DNA from: Streptomyces capillispiralis
Lineage (GTDB): Bacteria > Actinomycetota > Actinomycetes > Streptomycetales > Streptomycetaceae
Direction: 5' to 3'
Assembly (NCBI RefSeq): GCF_007829875.1
Contig: NZ_VIWV01000001.1
Span: forward strand, 3,752,501-3,816,500
Length of the DNA stretch: 64,000 bases
The position numbers were made by a program, and so were the translations under genes. Within the stretch, counting starts at the first letter, position 1, and each line of letters opens with the position of its first letter. Of the stretch, positions 53,184-61,320 are shown piece after piece. Below the pieces are notes generated by a model. It was not told the origin of the DNA, made no database searches, and saw only the letters and a list, made by a program, of their open reading frames with translations.

Positions 53184-53300
53184 GTGAAAGTCTCCTCGTT
53201 CCCCCGTCAGATAAGACGATGGCTCATTCGAACACGTCATGGCCACACAATCGGTGCATCATGTTCCTGCATGTTCAGGACCCTGGGGGGTGGAGATTTC
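53184..53300. promoter_or_regulatory. Divergent promoter region of peptide and LuxR-type regulator
   Basis: 117 bp, noticeably A/T-richer than its surroundings. Two ATGTTC hexamers are spaced exactly 10 bp (53261 and 53271), within TGCATCATGTTCCTGCATGT. They lie 30-40 bp before the regulator start and could be its autoregulatory site or a promoter element. Confidence 0.5.
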
Positions 53301-54284
53301 GTGGCAAATCAGACTAAGGCGGAGCATCCCCATGCGGTGACCGAACTGTGCGAGGCAGGCGGCCGACTTTATGCCAACGCGCTGCGTGTGGGGAGGGTCG
53401 CACGGGAGGAAGCGGAAGCCGCCCCCTGCCTGATGGAACTGGCCCTGCTGCACCCCGACCCGGACGACAAGAACTGGCTGCGCCCGGTGCCGCCGGCGCT
53501 CGCCCTGGCCCAGCGCCTGCACCCCATCGAACGCGACATCGCCGAACGCCGGCGGCTGTCGATCCGGCTCGCGGACGCCTTCGAGCCGTTCATGGCCCTG
53601 GGTACCCAGGCCGTCACCTCCGAGAACTCGATCGCCGTGCTCGAGGGCAGCGAGCGGATCAACGCCGCGCTCAACCTGGCCGCCACCCAGTGCCGGACCG
53701 AGATGCTCACCATCCAGCCCAGTGACGACCGCTTCTCCGAACGCAGCATCATCCAGGGACTCGAACGGGACAAGCCCCTCATCGAACGGGGCGTGCGCAT
53801 CAGAACGCTCTACCAGCACACCGCCCGCTACAGCCCGGAGAAGCGGGCCTACGTCGAACAGCTCTCCGCGGGCCGGGTGGAGTACCGCACCATCGACGAG
53901 GTGGTGGAACGCCTCATCGTCTGCGACGAGTCGGTCGCCTTCATCCCCACCCGCGACGACCAGCAGGTCGCCCTGGAGATACGCCAGCCCGGACTGGTCC
54001 GCTACCTCATCAAGGTGTTCGAGTTCATGTGGAGCCGGGCGGTGCCGCTGAGCGCCGGCGCGCCCTACGAGACCGCCCCCGGGGGCATCACCGACATCCA
54101 GCACTCCATCGCCAAACTCCTCGTCGAGGGGCATGTCGACGAGGCGATCGCCCGCCGGCTCGGCATGAACGTCCGCACCTGCCGCGCCCACATCGCCAAG
54201 CTCGCCGCCACCCTCGGCAGCGGCAGCCGCGCCCAACTCGGTTACCTCATCGCCCAGTCGGGGATCCTGCACCAGGAGGAGTGA
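53301..54284 (+). CDS. LuxR-type regulator with TrmB/PLD-like sensor domain (copy 1)
   Basis: A 327-residue regulator. The N-terminal part begins VANQTKAEHPHAVTELCEAGG. A central sensor domain reads RTEMLTIQPSDDRFSERS, GVRIRTLYQHTARYSPEKR, RVEYRTIDEVVERLIVCDES and VRYLIKVFEFMWSRAVPL, the pattern of TrmB-like phospholipase-D-fold domains in streptomycete regulators. The C-terminal LuxR helix-turn-helix is SIAKLLVEGHVDEAIARRLGMN, then VRTCRAHIAKL. The GTG at 53301 has GGAG in place and aligns exactly with the start of the paralogue at 55533. It is divergent from the secreted-peptide gene and convergent with its paralogue. Confidence 0.85.
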   Translation: MANQTKAEHPHAVTELCEAGGRLYANALRVGRVAREEAEAAPCLMELALLHPDPDDKNWLRPVPPALALAQRLHPIERDIAERRRLSIRLADAFEPFMALGTQAVTSENSIAVLEGSERINAALNLAATQCRTEMLTIQPSDDRFSERSIIQGLERDKPLIERGVRIRTLYQHTARYSPEKRAYVEQLSAGRVEYRTIDEVVERLIVCDESVAFIPTRDDQQVALEIRQPGLVRYLIKVFEFMWSRAVPLSAGAPYETAPGGITDIQHSIAKLLVEGHVDEAIARRLGMNVRTCRAHIAKLAATLGSGSRAQLGYLIAQSGILHQEE

Positions 54285-54495
54285 GCCGAGGGCGGATCCC
54301 CCGCCCGGGCCCCGCAGCGGGTCCCGCAGGACCGGAAGCCGGCCGCACAGCACCCGCGGCGCCCGCGACGACGCCTGGAGCCGCCGGACGGGGCGGGCCC
54401 GGCGTCGTACCGCCCGGACCCTCCGGCAGGGCCGCACATCCGCCCTCACGGCCGCCGGGGCACCGCCGTCCGGCCCGTCGCCGCGCCCGTGCGTC
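54285..54495. other. Convergent region between the two LuxR paralogues
   Basis: About 210 bases of GC-rich DNA with short CCGG/GCAGG repeats, e.g. GCCCCGCAGCGGGTCCCGCAGGACCGG near 54309-54335. No gene and no clear terminator is seen. Confidence 0.4.
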
Positions 54496-55533
54496 TCAGC
54501 GGACGTTCCGGGACCCCTGCTCGGGAAGCGTCAGCGGCACCGGTCCGCGCGGGCCGTCCAGACCGGTCTGCGCGATGCGCACGCCCAGCTGCGTACGGCT
54601 GGCCGCGCCCAGGGTCTCCGACAGCCGGGCGATGTGGGCCCGGCAGGTGCGCACACTGATGCCCAGCCGCTCCGCGATCACCGCGTCCTGGTGGCCCTCC
54701 GCCAGCAGCGCGGCGATGGACTGCTCCCGGTGCGAGATGCCCTCGATGCCGGTGTCGGGCAGCGGGGCGGTGAGCGGGATGGCGAGCCGCCACAGCCGGT
54801 CGAAGACCGTCCCGAGGTACTCCACCAGTGCCGGGTGCCGCAGCTCCAGCGCCATGGTGCGCTCGGCGTTGGCGGGGATGAAGGCCACCGTCCGGTCGAA
54901 CAGGATCAGCCGCTCGACCACCTCGTCCAGCGTGCGGGCCTCCACCGCGTCGCCCATCAGCTCCAGATAGGTCAGCAGCCCGTGCCCGTGCCGGGCCACG
55001 TGCGTGTAGAGGTCCCGCATCCGCACGCCGCGGCCGCGCAGCGCCATCGCCCGGTGCAGCCCCTCCGACAGCTCCGCCTCGCGCCGGATGCCGCCCGGCT
55101 GCACGGTGAGCACCTCGGTGGTGCACGCCTGGGTCGCCTCGTCCATCGCCGCCTGGATGCGGGCCAGCCCGTCCAGCACCCGGATCGCCGGGCCCTCCGT
55201 CGTCGCGGGGGGCGAGGCGGGTGCGCGGCAGCCGAGACCGGCGTACCACTCGAATGCCTCGACGGCGGAGCCGACCCGGCGCTGGCTCGCGCTGATCTCG
55301 TCGTACATCCCGCGCAGCAGCCGGGTCATGACCTCCTGCGGGGCGGTCGGCACCAGGTAGTCCATGTCGTCCGGGTCCGGGTGCAGCAGGGCCAGCTCCA
55401 GCAGGCAGGGCACCGGCTCCGCGTCCCGGCGCGGCAGCCGTCCGCGCCGTACGGCCCGGGAATACACACGATCCCCGGCCTCGCACAGTCGGTCAGCACC
55501 GTGTGGATGCTCGTCCGTCCCGTGCCCGGCCAT
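54496..55533 (-). CDS. LuxR-type regulator with TrmB/PLD-like sensor domain (copy 2)
   Basis: A 345-residue paralogue of the regulator at 53301-54284. Shared blocks are DEHPHGADRLCEAGDRVYS, PCLLELALLHPDPDD, TLDEVVERLILFDRTVAFIP, LRHPALVEYLGTVFDRLW, and SIAALLAEGHQDAVIAERLG with VRTCRAHIARL. It has about 18 extra residues in the middle (GLGCRAPASPPATTEGP) and a longer tail. The ATG at 55533 (MAGHGTDEHPHG) is chosen by alignment with copy 1. It faces copy 1 head-to-head at the 3' ends. Unlike copy 1, no small peptide gene adjoins it. Confidence 0.85.
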   Translation of the reverse strand: MAGHGTDEHPHGADRLCEAGDRVYSRAVRRGRLPRRDAEPVPCLLELALLHPDPDDMDYLVPTAPQEVMTRLLRGMYDEISASQRRVGSAVEAFEWYAGLGCRAPASPPATTEGPAIRVLDGLARIQAAMDEATQACTTEVLTVQPGGIRREAELSEGLHRAMALRGRGVRMRDLYTHVARHGHGLLTYLELMGDAVEARTLDEVVERLILFDRTVAFIPANAERTMALELRHPALVEYLGTVFDRLWRLAIPLTAPLPDTGIEGISHREQSIAALLAEGHQDAVIAERLGISVRTCRAHIARLSETLGAASRTQLGVRIAQTGLDGPRGPVPLTLPEQGSRNVR

Positions 55534-55662
55534 CGCCCATCCCACCCCCGGTTCAGCCACTTTCCGCAGCGCAACTATGCGCGGCCGGAACCGGCTGTGC
55601 AACACACCTCCGCCCGGCGCCGGCCAGGAGACCGGCGGGGTGGCCGAATATCGACGGGGCGG

Positions 55663-56769
55663 CTACTTCAGGTTGATCTCCGCGCAGGCCGCCTCGTACT
55701 TCGCGGTGCAGATGTCCGACACCTCGTAGATCTTGTCGGCGATCACGGTGCCCTCGATGTTCTCCTTGGTCAGCGCGACCACGGGCACCAGCTGCGCCGG
55801 GATGTCCTTGGTCGTGGGGCTGTCCACCCGGTCGCGGGTCTGCGCGTCGAACTGGATGTCCCGGCCCTGGACCTTGGCCACCGCCATCTCGGCGGCGCTC
55901 TCGGCCTCCTCCGGGTAGGACTTGTACACGCTCATGTACTGCTCGCCGGCGAGGATCCGCTGCACCGCGGCCAGCTCCGCGTCCTGGCCGGTGATCGGGG
56001 GCAGGTCGGTCACGCCGGCGGCCTTGAGTGCCTTGACGATGCCGCCCGCCATGCCGTCGTTGGCGGAGTAGACCGCCTCGATGTTCGCCGCGCCGATCGC
56101 GTTGATCGCCTCGGCCATGTTGGCCTCGGCGTTCTCCGGCTTCCAGTCCTTGGTGTCGAAGGACTTGGCGATCGTCACCTTGCCCTTGAGCTCGGACATC
56201 GCGCCCGCCTTGAACTGCTTGGCGTTCGGGTCGGTCGGCGAGCCGTTCATCATCACGACCTTGTCGGTGATGCTGAGGTCGTCCCCGAGGGACTCCAGCA
56301 GGGAGCGGCCCTGCACCTCGCCGACCAGTTCGTTGTCGAAGGAGATGTAGGCGTCGATCGGTCCCTCGGCCAGCCGGTCGTAGGCGATGACCGGGATGCC
56401 CGCGTCCTTGGCCTTCTGCACGCCGTCCGCGATGGCGTGCGCGTCGACCGCGTCCAGCACGATGACGTCGACCTTCTCGTCGATCATCTGCTGCAGCTGG
56501 GTGGCCTGCTTGCCGGCGTCCGCCTCGGCGTTGGCGTACTCGACGCGGCCCTTCTCATTGGTGAGGGACTCCACCTTCGTCTTGAAGATGGGGTAGTCGA
56601 ACTGCTCGTACCGCGTGTTGGCCTTCTCCGGGAGCAGCAGCCCGACGGTGATGTCGTCGCCCTTGGTCGGGCCGGCGTCGTCGCTGCTCCCCGTCGCGTT
56701 GAGCACGCCGCAGCCGGCGAGCATGACGGACATCGAGGTGGCGGCCACGGATATGGCGATACGACGCAT
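55663..56769 (-). CDS. Orphan sugar ABC transporter substrate-binding lipoprotein (ChvE/xylose-binding type)
   Basis: A 368-residue periplasmic-binding-type protein. The lipobox is LAGC at residue 20 after a basic, hydrophobic signal (MRRIAISVAATSMSVM). The fold is that of the ribose/xylose/ChvE group: ITVGLLLPEKANTRYEQFDYP, VDVIVLDAVDAHAIADGVQKA, IPVIAYDRLAEG, AYISFDNELVG, and YSANDGMAGGIVKAL with the sugar-contacting asparagine/aspartate, then PPITGQDAELAAVQRI. No permease or ATPase is next to it, so it must work with a distant transporter or act as a receptor. A palindrome about 60-80 bp upstream may be its operator. Confidence 0.92.
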   Translation of the reverse strand: MRRIAISVAATSMSVMLAGCGVLNATGSSDDAGPTKGDDITVGLLLPEKANTRYEQFDYPIFKTKVESLTNEKGRVEYANAEADAGKQATQLQQMIDEKVDVIVLDAVDAHAIADGVQKAKDAGIPVIAYDRLAEGPIDAYISFDNELVGEVQGRSLLESLGDDLSITDKVVMMNGSPTDPNAKQFKAGAMSELKGKVTIAKSFDTKDWKPENAEANMAEAINAIGAANIEAVYSANDGMAGGIVKALKAAGVTDLPPITGQDAELAAVQRILAGEQYMSVYKSYPEEAESAAEMAVAKVQGRDIQFDAQTRDRVDSPTTKDIPAQLVPVVALTKENIEGTVIADKIYEVSDICTAKYEAACAEINLK

Positions 56770-56826
56770 GCGAGGGCTCACTTCAGGTGCGTTCCGGACG
56801 TGGGCACAGCTTTGTGGCCCATGTGA

Positions 56827-56846
56827 CTGAAAAGCCAACGCTTCAG
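56827..56846. promoter_or_regulatory. Imperfect palindrome, candidate sugar-responsive operator
   Basis: CTGAAAAGC-CAAC-GCTTCAG: the two arms are inverted repeats apart from two extra A. A/T-richer than the surroundings and about 60-80 bp upstream of the sugar-binding protein start, the usual position for a LacI- or ROK-type operator. No such regulator gene is near. Confidence 0.45.
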
Positions 56847-56989
56847 CCCCCGTCGGCGTCAAGGGCAACCACTTAACGAGATGGACACAGCACCGTGCGC
56901 TGAACTCGTGAAAGACCTGCGGACACCTGACGTGCATCTTGGGGACACGCGGCCATACCGTGCACACGGATGTGGACCCGCACACGCGA

Positions 56990-57025
56990 CGGGGCCCGGA
57001 GGGTTCGGTGAACCTCCGGGCCCCG
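56990..57025 (-). terminator. Terminator of the dnaK operon
   Basis: A 13-bp perfect stem CGGGGCCCGGAGG / CCTCCGGGCCCCG, extended by TTC/GAA after a one-base bulge, 22 bp beyond the hspR stop. Confidence 0.88.
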
Positions 57026-57046
57026 CGCGGCACTTCGCATCCGCGG

Positions 57047-57496
57047 TCAGTCGGACTGCTGCCGCTTCGGCCTCCACACCACGAGCGCGCTGGTCTGCTG
57101 CACTTCCTGGTAGGGGACCAGATCGCGGCGGTACGAGGCGTGCACCGCGGCCTCGCGCTGACGCATCGCCGCCGCCGCACCGTCCAGGGCGTCCTGCATT
57201 TCGGCCACCCGGGCCTGGAGGGCCGCGACCTGGTTCTCCAGTTCGATGATGCGCTTGATCCCGGCCAGGTTGATGCCCTCGTCCTGCGACAACTGCTGCA
57301 CCTGGCGGAGCAGTTCGATGTCGCGGGCCGAGTAGCGCCGGCCCCGGCCGGCCGTGCGGTCCGGCGAGACGAGTCCCAGCCGGTCGTACTGACGCAGTGT
57401 CTGCGGGTGCAGGCCGGAGAGCTGGGCCGCCACCGAAATGACGTAGACCGGGGTGTCCTGGGTCAGTTCATAAGGGTTGCGTCGACGGCCGTCCAT
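57047..57496 (-). CDS. hspR: Heat-shock repressor HspR
   Basis: A 149-residue MerR-family repressor that binds HAIR operators, with DnaK as its co-repressor in Streptomyces. The start MDGRRRNPYELTQDTPVYVI leads to the winged helix-turn-helix VAAQLSGLHPQTLRQYDRLG followed by VSPDRTAGRGRRYS, then a coiled-coil (IIELENQVAALQARVAEMQDAL) and a short tail ending WRPKRQQSD. ATG 57496 is chosen; a TTG two codons earlier is closer to the GGGAG and cannot be excluded. Last gene of dnaK-grpE-dnaJ-hspR, giving a feedback loop. Confidence 0.95.
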   Translation of the reverse strand: MDGRRRNPYELTQDTPVYVISVAAQLSGLHPQTLRQYDRLGLVSPDRTAGRGRRYSARDIELLRQVQQLSQDEGINLAGIKRIIELENQVAALQARVAEMQDALDGAAAAMRQREAAVHASYRRDLVPYQEVQQTSALVVWRPKRQQSD

Positions 57497-57502
57497 CTGC
57501 AA

Positions 57503-58678
57503 TCAAGCTCCCTTCGCGGCCTGGAACAGCTCCGCCCGCGGATCCTCCTCCGCGGTCGCCTCGCGATACGCCTCCAGCGCGTCACGAGCCTTCCCCGTCA
57601 GATCCTTGGGAACACTCACCTCCACGGTGACCAGCAGATCGCCGCGGGTGCCGTCCTTGCGGACCGCGCCCTTGCCTCGGGCCCGCATGGTCCGCCCGTT
57701 GGGCGTGCCCGGAGGCAGCTTCAGGGTGACCGGGGGGCCGCCGAGCGTCGGGACCCGCACCTCGCCGCCGAGCGCCGCCTCGGGATAGGTGACCGGGACG
57801 GTGATGGTGAGGTTGTCGTCCTTGCGGCCGAACACCGGGTGGGTGCCGACGTGCACGACGACGTACAGGTCGCCGGCCGCGCCGCCGCGCTCGCCCGGTG
57901 CGCCCTTGCCGCGCAGCCGGATCCGCTGGCCGTCGCTGACGCCCGCGGGGATGCGCACCTGCATGGTCCGCGAGGACTTGGCCCGGCCGCTGCCCTTGCA
58001 GATGTCGCAGGGCTCCTCGGCGATCAGACCGCGGCCCTTGCAGTCCGGGCACGGGTCGGTGAGGGAGAAACCCCCGCCGCTGCCCCGGGCGACCTGCCCG
58101 GTGCCGACGCAGGTCGGGCACACGCGCGGTGTGCCGTTCTTGTCGCCGGTGCCCGAACAGGCCTTGCAGGCCGCCTGCGACGACATCCGCAGCGGGACGG
58201 TCGCGCCCTCGATCGCCTCGGTGAAGCTCAGCGTCACCTCGGACTCGATGTCCTGGCCGCGCCGGGGCTGCGTCCGCGTGGTGCCGGCGCCGCCGCGGTT
58301 GAACAGGCCCCCGAAGACGTCACCGAGGCCGCCGCCGAAGCCGCCGCCCGCCTGGCCGCCGGGCTGGCCCCCGAAGAGGTCGCCCAGGTCGAAGTTGAAG
58401 TTGCCGCCGCCCGCGCCCGGCCCCGGGCGGAAGCCGCCGTTGCCGAAGAGCGCGCGCGCCTCGTCGTACTCCTTGCGCTTCTTGGGGTCACCGAGGATGT
58501 CGTTCGCCTCGGAGATCTCCTTGAACCGCTCCTCCGCCTTGGTGTTGCCCTTGTTGGCGTCCGGGTGGAACTCGCGGGCGAGCTTCCGGTACGCCTTCTT
58601 GATCTCGGCCTCGGTGGCGTCCTTGGGGACGCCGAGGACCTTGTAGTAGTCCTTCTCGATGAAGTCCTTGGTGCTCAT
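57503..58678 (-). CDS. dnaJ: Chaperone DnaJ (DnaJ1)
   Basis: A 391-residue full-length (type I) Hsp40 that delivers substrates to DnaK and stimulates its ATPase. The J-domain occupies residues 8-75 (DYYKVLGVPKDATEAEIKKAYRKLA) with the invariant HPD in EFHPDAN. A Gly/Phe-rich region follows (GNGGFRPGPGAGGGNFNFD). Four CxxCxGxG-type zinc repeats come next (CKACSGTG, CPTCVGTG, CPDCKGRG, CDICKGSG) and then the C-terminal substrate domains. It is the housekeeping DnaJ of the dnaK operon. Confidence 0.97.
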   Translation of the reverse strand: MSTKDFIEKDYYKVLGVPKDATEAEIKKAYRKLAREFHPDANKGNTKAEERFKEISEANDILGDPKKRKEYDEARALFGNGGFRPGPGAGGGNFNFDLGDLFGGQPGGQAGGGFGGGLGDVFGGLFNRGGAGTTRTQPRRGQDIESEVTLSFTEAIEGATVPLRMSSQAACKACSGTGDKNGTPRVCPTCVGTGQVARGSGGGFSLTDPCPDCKGRGLIAEEPCDICKGSGRAKSSRTMQVRIPAGVSDGQRIRLRGKGAPGERGGAAGDLYVVVHVGTHPVFGRKDDNLTITVPVTYPEAALGGEVRVPTLGGPPVTLKLPPGTPNGRTMRARGKGAVRKDGTRGDLLVTVEVSVPKDLTGKARDALEAYREATAEEDPRAELFQAAKGA

Positions 58679-58714
58679 CCCCGACGTCCCTCCTTCCCTG
58701 CGTGAGTGTCGACG

Positions 58715-59386
58715 TCAGCCCTCCTCCGGGCCACCGCTCTCCTTGTTCTCCGCCGTGTCCGCCTGCGCCTCGGAGCCCTCCTCGGCCGGCTTGGCCGTCT
58801 GCGCGCCCGGCTGCGGCTCGGCGACGGCCACCCGCGCGGGGCGGATGGTGCGCTCGCCGATGCGGTACCCCGGCTGCAGGATCGCCACGCAGGTCGTCTC
58901 GGTGACGTCCGGCGCGTAGCTGTGCATCAGGGCCTCGTGGATCGTCGGGTCGAAGGGCTCGCCCTCCTTGCCGAACTGCTGGAGGCCCATCTTGGCGATG
59001 ATCGTCTCCAGCGACTCCGCGACGGACTTGAAGCCGCCGACGAGTTCGCCGTGTTCCCGCGCGCGGCCGACGTCGTCGAGGACGGGGAGCAGCTCGGTCA
59101 GGAGGTTCGCCACGGCGATCTCCTTGACCGCGATGCGGTCCCGCTCGACACGGCGGCGGTAGTTCTGGAACTCGGCCTGGAGGCGCTGGAGGTCCGCCGT
59201 GCGCTCACCGAGCGCCGTGCGGGTCTGGTCCAGCTGGGCCACCAGGGCCGCGTCCTGGCCCGTGTCCCCGGCCGGGGCCGCCCCCTCCTCCGCGGAGGGG
59301 GTGGGGGCGGCCTTCGGCTCGGCGTCGTCGGAGGGGACGTCGGGCTGCTGCGACTGCTCGTCGAAGCCCGGGGTCTCCTCGGTCAC
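58715..59386 (-). CDS. grpE: Nucleotide exchange factor GrpE
   Basis: A 223-residue co-chaperone that releases ADP from DnaK. An acidic, disordered N-terminus of about 70 residues leads to the long dimer helix (LQRLQAEFQNYRRRVERDRI) and the conserved C-terminal beta-wing (PFDPTIHEALMHSYAPDVTET and ILQPGYRIGERTIRPARV). The acidic C-terminal tail is rich in Glu and Ala. The start is GTG at 59386, overlapping the dnaK stop by 4 nt, so expression is coupled. Confidence 0.96.
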   Translation of the reverse strand: MTEETPGFDEQSQQPDVPSDDAEPKAAPTPSAEEGAAPAGDTGQDAALVAQLDQTRTALGERTADLQRLQAEFQNYRRRVERDRIAVKEIAVANLLTELLPVLDDVGRAREHGELVGGFKSVAESLETIIAKMGLQQFGKEGEPFDPTIHEALMHSYAPDVTETTCVAILQPGYRIGERTIRPARVAVAEPQPGAQTAKPAEEGSEAQADTAENKESGGPEEG

Positions 59387-61227
59387 GCCGCACCGTCCTT
59401 ACGGTCCTCGTCGACGATCTCGGCGTCGACGACGTCGTCGTCGGCCTTCGTCCCCTCGGCACCGGCGGACGCGCCGCCGGCCGCCTGGGCGCCCTGGGCG
59501 TCGGCGTACATGGCCTGGCCCAGCTTCTGGGAGACGGCGGCGACCTTCTCGGTGGCGGTGCGGATCTCGGCGGTGTCCTCGCCCTTGAGCTTCTCCTTCA
59601 GCTCGGCGAGGGCGGACTCGACCTCGGTCTTGACGTCACCGGGGACCTTGTCCTCGTTGTCCGCGAGGAACTTCTCGGTCTGGTAGACGAGCTGCTCGCC
59701 CTGGTTGCGGGACTCGGCGGCCTCGCGGCGCTTGTGGTCCTCCTCCGCGTAGCGCTCGGCCTCCTCGCGCATGCGGTCGACCTCGTCCTTCGGCAGCGAG
59801 GAGCCGCCGGTGACGGTCATCTTCTGCTCCTTGCCCGTGCCCAGGTCCTTGGCGGTCACGTGCATGATGCCGTTGGCGTCGATGTCGAAGGAGACCTCGA
59901 TCTGCGGGACGCCGCGCGGCGCCGGGGGCAGACCGGTCAGCTCGAACATCCCGAGCTTCTTGTTGTACGCCGCGATCTCGCGCTCGCCCTGGTAGACCTG
60001 GATCTGCACCGACGGCTGGTTGTCCTCGGCCGTGGTGAAGATCTCGGAGCGCTTCGTCGGGATCGTGGTGTTGCGCTCGATCAGCTTGGTCATGATGCCG
60101 CCCTTGGTCTCGATGCCGAGGGACAGCGGGGTGACGTCGAGCAGCAGGACGTCCTTGACCTCGCCCTTGAGCACACCGGCCTGGAGCGCGGCACCGATCG
60201 AGACGACCTCGTCCGGGTTGACGCCCTTGTTGGCCTCCTTGCCGCCGGTCATCTCCTTGACGAGCTCGGCGACGGCGGGCATGCGGGTGGAGCCGCCGAC
60301 GAGGACGACGTGGTCGATCTCGGACAGCTGGATGCCGGCGTCCTTGATGACGTTGTGGAACGGCGTCTTGCAGCGCTCGAGCAGGTCCGCGGTCAGCTGC
60401 TGGAACTGGGCGCGGGTCAGCTTCTCGTCGAGGTGCAGGGGGCCCTCGGCGGACGCGGTGATGTAGGGGAGGTTGATCGAGGTCTCGGTGGACGAGGACA
60501 GCTCGATCTTCGCCTTCTCGGCGGCCTCGCGCAGACGCTGCAGCGCCATCTTGTCCTTGCCGAGGTCCACGCCGTGGCCGGACTGGAACTGCTTGACCAG
60601 GTAGTCGACGACGCGCTGGTCCCAGTCGTCACCACCGAGGTTGTTGTCGCCGTTGGTGGCCTTCACCTCGACGACACCGTCGCCGATCTCCAGCAGGGAG
60701 ACGTCGAAGGTACCGCCACCGAGGTCGAAGACGAGGATGGTCTGGTCGTCCTTGTCGAGGCCGTACGCCAGGGCGGCGGCCGTCGGCTCGTTGACGATGC
60801 GCAGCACGTTCAGACCGGCGATCTCGCCGGCCTCCTTGGTGGCCTGGCGCTCGGCGTCGTTGAAGTACGCCGGGACGGTGATGACCGCGTCCGTCACCTT
60901 CTCGCCCAGGTAGGCCTCGGCGTCGCGCTTCAGCTTCTGCAGCACGAAGGCGCTGATCTGCTGCGGGTTGAAGGGCTTCCCGTCGAGCTCGATCTTCCAG
61001 TCGGTGCCCATGTGACGCTTGACCGACCGGATGGTCCTGTCGACGTTGGTCACGGCCTGGCGCTTGGCCACCTCACCGACCAGCACCTCACCGTTCTTGG
61101 CGAAGGCGACGACGGAAGGCGTGGTCCTGGCGCCCTCGGCGTTGGTGATGACGGTGGGCTCGCCGCCCTCCAGAACGCTGACGACGGAGTTAGTCGTGCC
61201 CAGGTCGATGCCGACCGCACGTGCCAT
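59383..61227 (-). CDS. dnaK: Molecular chaperone DnaK
   Basis: A 614-residue Hsp70. The ATPase domain contains the phosphate loops GIDLGTTNSVV, VFDLGGGTFDVSLLE and VVLVGGSTRMPAV. The interdomain linker is VLLLDVTPL, the peptide-binding domain follows, and the lid ends in an Ala/Gly/Asp-rich tail (EIVDEDRKDGAA). The ATG at 61227 has the near-perfect GGAGG leader. First gene of dnaK-grpE-dnaJ-hspR. Two HAIR-type operators upstream show HspR repression, and DnaK itself acts as co-repressor in this genus. Confidence 0.98.
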   Translation of the reverse strand: MARAVGIDLGTTNSVVSVLEGGEPTVITNAEGARTTPSVVAFAKNGEVLVGEVAKRQAVTNVDRTIRSVKRHMGTDWKIELDGKPFNPQQISAFVLQKLKRDAEAYLGEKVTDAVITVPAYFNDAERQATKEAGEIAGLNVLRIVNEPTAAALAYGLDKDDQTILVFDLGGGTFDVSLLEIGDGVVEVKATNGDNNLGGDDWDQRVVDYLVKQFQSGHGVDLGKDKMALQRLREAAEKAKIELSSSTETSINLPYITASAEGPLHLDEKLTRAQFQQLTADLLERCKTPFHNVIKDAGIQLSEIDHVVLVGGSTRMPAVAELVKEMTGGKEANKGVNPDEVVSIGAALQAGVLKGEVKDVLLLDVTPLSLGIETKGGIMTKLIERNTTIPTKRSEIFTTAEDNQPSVQIQVYQGEREIAAYNKKLGMFELTGLPPAPRGVPQIEVSFDIDANGIMHVTAKDLGTGKEQKMTVTGGSSLPKDEVDRMREEAERYAEEDHKRREAAESRNQGEQLVYQTEKFLADNEDKVPGDVKTEVESALAELKEKLKGEDTAEIRTATEKVAAVSQKLGQAMYADAQGAQAAGGASAGAEGTKADDDVVDAEIVDEDRKDGAA

Positions 61228-61245
61228 TTCGATTCCTCCAGCTGA

Positions 61246-61266
61246 CTTGAGTGGAACGGACTCAAG
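61246..61266 (-). promoter_or_regulatory. HAIR operator 1 of the dnaK operon
   Basis: CTTGAGT-N7-ACTCAAG exactly, 19 bp before the dnaK ATG. Same spacing and sequence as the clpB operator. Confidence 0.95.
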
Positions 61267-61297
61267 CATGCATGACGTCCGGCGCGGGGTCAACAGA

Positions 61298-61318
61298 GCT
61301 GAGTCGAGCGGACTCAAC
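61298..61318 (-). promoter_or_regulatory. HAIR operator 2 (degenerate) of the dnaK operon
   Basis: GCTGAGT-N7-ACTCAAC: two and one mismatches to the half-site consensus, 52 bp upstream of operator 1. Multiple HspR sites upstream of dnaK are known in Streptomyces. Confidence 0.75.
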
Positions 61319-61320
61319 TC

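Larger units (their letters stand above)
56770..57046. other. Intergenic: SBP promoter and dnaK-operon terminator
   Basis: About 280 bases between the hspR stop and the sugar-binding protein start. It holds the terminator at 56990-57025 and the palindrome at 56827-56846 described separately. No gene. Confidence 0.6.
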
